DNA from: Maridesulfovibrio salexigens DSM 2638
GTDB lineage: Bacteria; Desulfobacterota; Desulfovibrionia; Desulfovibrionales; Desulfovibrionaceae
NCBI RefSeq assembly: GCF_000023445.1
Contig: NC_012881.1
Coordinates: 1,183,501 to 1,247,500 of the forward strand
DNA: 64,000 nucleotides
Reading direction: 5' to 3'
Below, one piece after another: positions 62,086 through 64,000 of this stretch. Within the stretch, counting starts at the first letter, position 1. The number at the start of each line of letters is the position of its first letter. The translations under genes and the position numbers were made by a program. The notes under the pieces are model-generated. The model saw nothing but the letters and a program-made list of their open reading frames with translations, made no database searches and had not been told where the DNA came from.

Positions 62086-63291
62086 ATGAAAAAGATATTG
62101 CTTCTGGTTCTGTTTTTGGTCCTTGTTGCCTGTGAACGCTCTGTGTCAGTAGAAGTTGAAGAAACCGATCATTCAGGTGTTTATCCTGACAAAGTTGTTC
62201 TTGGTGCTTCACTCGCCCTTAAGGGACATGCCAGTTATCTCGGAACTCAGACCATTCATGGGGCTCTTGCTTATCTTAAGCATATCAATGAGCAGGGCGG
62301 AATTCACGGTCGTGAAGTTGAAGTAGTAACATATGATGATTCCTATGATCCGCCAAAGTGTTTGATCAATACCCAGAAGCTGCTCATAGACGATAAAATT
62401 TTTGCTCTATTCTGCTATGTAGGAACCCCCACAACGGTAGAGGTTTTGCCGCTGGTAGAGGATGCACGTATTCCTTTGCTCGGAATGTTTACCGGAGCGG
62501 ATGCCCTGCGTAAGCCCTTCAACCGCTATGTGATTAACATCCGTCCTTCATATTATCAGGAAACCCGCGAAGCCGTGCGACATATGGTCGAGGACCTTGG
62601 CATTACGAAAATTGCTGTTTTTTACCAATATGACGCCTTCGGTTTTGACGGTCTTACCGGAACAGAATTGGCATTGAAGGATTTTGATCTTGAGCCGGTA
62701 GCAAGAGGCTCTTATACCCGGGGTTCATTAGATGTCAGCGAGGGAGTTGAGCGCATCAAGGATTCCGGGGCGCAGGCGGTATTCATGATAGGAACCAGTG
62801 GGCCGTGTATTAAGTTCATGAACCATTTGCAGCAGGAGGGACTTTCTCCTGTCTACTACACCGTTTCATTTATGGGCGCGCGTGAATTTGCTAGGCACCT
62901 GAAATCGGACAAGGAACTTGTGATCATGTCGCAAGTGGTTCCGCCTTTTGCTGATGACCGTGATTTATCCAGCTCCGAAGCTGCCAGCTATATTGAATTG
63001 TTAAAGAGATATTATCCTGAGGACACACCAAACCTTGTGGGACTGGAAGGTTTTTTCAATGCCCGCATTCTTGTGGAAGGTTTGCGTCGCAGTGGGCGGG
63101 ATCTGGATCGAGAGGTCTTTATCAAGGCTATTGAGTCTATGGATAAATATGAAATAGCACCGGGAATAACTGTTTCATACGGTAAGCACGACCATCAGGG
63201 CATGGATAAAGTCTATTTTACCCGTTTCAAAAACGGCAGGTTCGAGTTGATAAGAAATTGGGCTGAGTTAAAGCAGGGGACATTGAAATGA
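62086..63291 (+). CDS. lipoprotein Leu/Ile/Val-type binding protein, kinase-coupled
   Basis: 401 residues. A lipoprotein signal (MKKILLLVLFLVLVAC, Cys16) distinguishes it from the soluble paralogue at 57301. The binding fold is the same: VVLGASLALKGHASYLGTQT, LKHINEQGGIHGREVEVVTY, DDSYDPPKCL, ALFCYVGTPTTVEVLPLV, IAVFYQYDAFGFDGLTG. Lipidation would keep it next to the membrane kinase whose ATG overlaps its stop (ATGA at 63288-63291). No transporter genes are present in the window. The ligand is presumably an amino acid or small organic anion, by family analogy only. Confidence 0.9.
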   Translation: MKKILLLVLFLVLVACERSVSVEVEETDHSGVYPDKVVLGASLALKGHASYLGTQTIHGALAYLKHINEQGGIHGREVEVVTYDDSYDPPKCLINTQKLLIDDKIFALFCYVGTPTTVEVLPLVEDARIPLLGMFTGADALRKPFNRYVINIRPSYYQETREAVRHMVEDLGITKIAVFYQYDAFGFDGLTGTELALKDFDLEPVARGSYTRGSLDVSEGVERIKDSGAQAVFMIGTSGPCIKFMNHLQQEGLSPVYYTVSFMGAREFARHLKSDKELVIMSQVVPPFADDRDLSSSEAASYIELLKRYYPEDTPNLVGLEGFFNARILVEGLRRSGRDLDREVFIKAIESMDKYEIAPGITVSYGKHDHQGMDKVYFTRFKNGRFELIRNWAELKQGTLK

Positions 63292-64000
63292 AAAAGATTT
63301 CAATGCAGGAACTTGTTGAGCGTTTTTCCGGTCTTACCCTCAAGAATAAAATTTTTATCTCTACTCTGGGGGTTATCCTGATCATCAGCGCTATTATTGC
63401 GTTGCTGGCCCGCTGGATTCTTGTGTCCTCATTGACCAAAGAGCTTGAGTTGCGCGGAGTAGCAATTGCCTATTCCATTGCTGAGCGCGGGGCCGGATAC
63501 ATTCTGGATAAAGATTATCCCAAGCTGCTCAGCCTTGCTTTCGAGGAAGCCAAACTTCGTGAACGGCAGCACCTGATCACTTACATATATATCTTGGACA
63601 AGGACGGTAAGGTGCTTTGCCACACTTTTACCAAGCCTTTTCCCGGAAAACTGGCTCAAGCCAATCCCGTACCTGAGGAAGCAGACAAGTCTTTGCGACT
63701 TATCGATCTGGGGAAAACCTCAGCTTACGACATCGCCGTACCTATCAAAGAAGGTTTGTACCGAATCGGAACAGTGCATGTGGGGCTGAACAAAATTCAT
63801 ATCGACCAGCTCGTCTCCACTCTCCGATTTACGTTTTTGGGTTTTATTTCATTTGTGGTTGTGATCATCTTTTGGATCAGTCACAGGCTGGCGAAATATA
63901 TTACGCAACCTGTAAGTACTCTGACCCGTGTTTCAGATGAGCTTTCCAAAGGCAATTTTGATATCAGTCTGGATCTGCTTGCGGGTGGATCGGACTGGAA
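63288..64000 (+). CDS. sensor histidine kinase, 3' part beyond the window
   Basis: The frame is open to the right edge (237 residues visible). MKKISMQELVERFSGLTLKN precedes a membrane helix (IFISTLGVILIISAIIALLA), then a periplasmic domain of about 120 residues with ITYIYILDKDGKVLCHTFTK, a second helix (FLGFISFVVVIIFWIS), and a HAMP start (YITQPVSTLTRVSDELSKGN). The periplasmic segment aligns by eye with that of the hybrid kinase at 54806 (YVYVQDSNGDIVSHTFV). No kinase core is inside the window, so the type (hybrid or not, or another HAMP-bearing output) cannot be told. Coupled to the binding-protein gene by ATGA. Confidence 0.82.
   Translation, partial: MKKISMQELVERFSGLTLKNKIFISTLGVILIISAIIALLARWILVSSLTKELELRGVAIAYSIAERGAGYILDKDYPKLLSLAFEEAKLRERQHLITYIYILDKDGKVLCHTFTKPFPGKLAQANPVPEEADKSLRLIDLGKTSAYDIAVPIKEGLYRIGTVHVGLNKIHIDQLVSTLRFTFLGFISFVVVIIFWISHRLAKYITQPVSTLTRVSDELSKGNFDISLDLLAGGSDW

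Overview
The window looks like chromosome of a marine Desulfovibrio/Maridesulfovibrio-type sulfate reducer (Desulfobacterota). This is an inference from family content: the rpmH-rnpA-yidD-yidC-jag-mnmE core block, a UPF0280 protein, LUD-domain and TIGR04282/TIGR04283 glycosyltransferase families, a short isocitrate dehydrogenase, abundant chemotaxis, two-component and cyclic-di-GMP genes, a flagellin with a sigma-54 type promoter, and what reads as a selenocysteine-encoding UGA. Genes are dense, strongly SD-led and mostly separated by clean rho-independent terminators. No insertion sequence, integrase, prophage or CRISPR array is visible.

Layout. 1-2300: thiamine-binding family protein (cut by the left edge), a lipoprotein, a UPF0280 protein and a LUD-domain protein. 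2576-8359: ribosomal protein L34 / RNase P / membrane insertase / KhpB / MnmE block. 8417-11142: two paired glycosyltransferases, a DksA/TraR-type zinc-finger protein and a methyltransferase. 11232-14638: MalQ with a GH13 protein that has lost its catalytic residues. 15304-17172: a two-domain acyltransferase resembling the ornithine-lipid synthase OlsF. 17350-29227: threonine aldolase, SGNH hydrolase, metal ABC transporter, AsnB, chemoreceptor, LysE exporter, response regulator, GmhA and NagZ. 29307-33476: a sensor kinase divergent from flagellin, which has a sigma-54 promoter and a leader of about 460 nt full of hairpins. 33864-41131: isocitrate dehydrogenase, RND efflux pair and an aminotransferase. 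41355-43928: overlapping pabA-pabB-pabC. 44041-48374: PilZ protein, secreted PSD-like decarboxylase, GT2 enzyme and a TtuA-like thiolase with a ubiquitin-like sulfur carrier. 48694-50988: response regulator, tRNA-Trp, M50 protease and trpS.

The most interesting locus is 51062-53695 (minus strand). A CVC-type ArsR/SmtB repressor with a perfect 11-2-11 palindromic operator over its own promoter is followed by an SO_0444-type metal permease with a Cys/His-rich loop, a 48-residue membrane protein, an unknown 178-residue protein and a small CxC...CxC iron-sulfur/metallochaperone-like protein. The last gene is interrupted by an in-frame TGA in the conserved NPxGR(C)CL motif. A SECIS-like hairpin with an AGGU loop follows 13 nt after it. 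I read this as a metal-efflux operon with an unannotated selenoprotein.

The right end (53844-64000) is a signalling island. It carries two paralogous modules, each a periplasmic Leu/Ile/Val-type binding protein translationally coupled (ATGA overlap) to a membrane histidine kinase. They point in opposite directions around a response regulator, a GAF-HD-GYP protein and a membrane PilZ protein, which suggests solute sensing feeding cyclic-di-GMP turnover. The second kinase runs off the right edge.

All family names come from reading motifs by eye. No database search was run.
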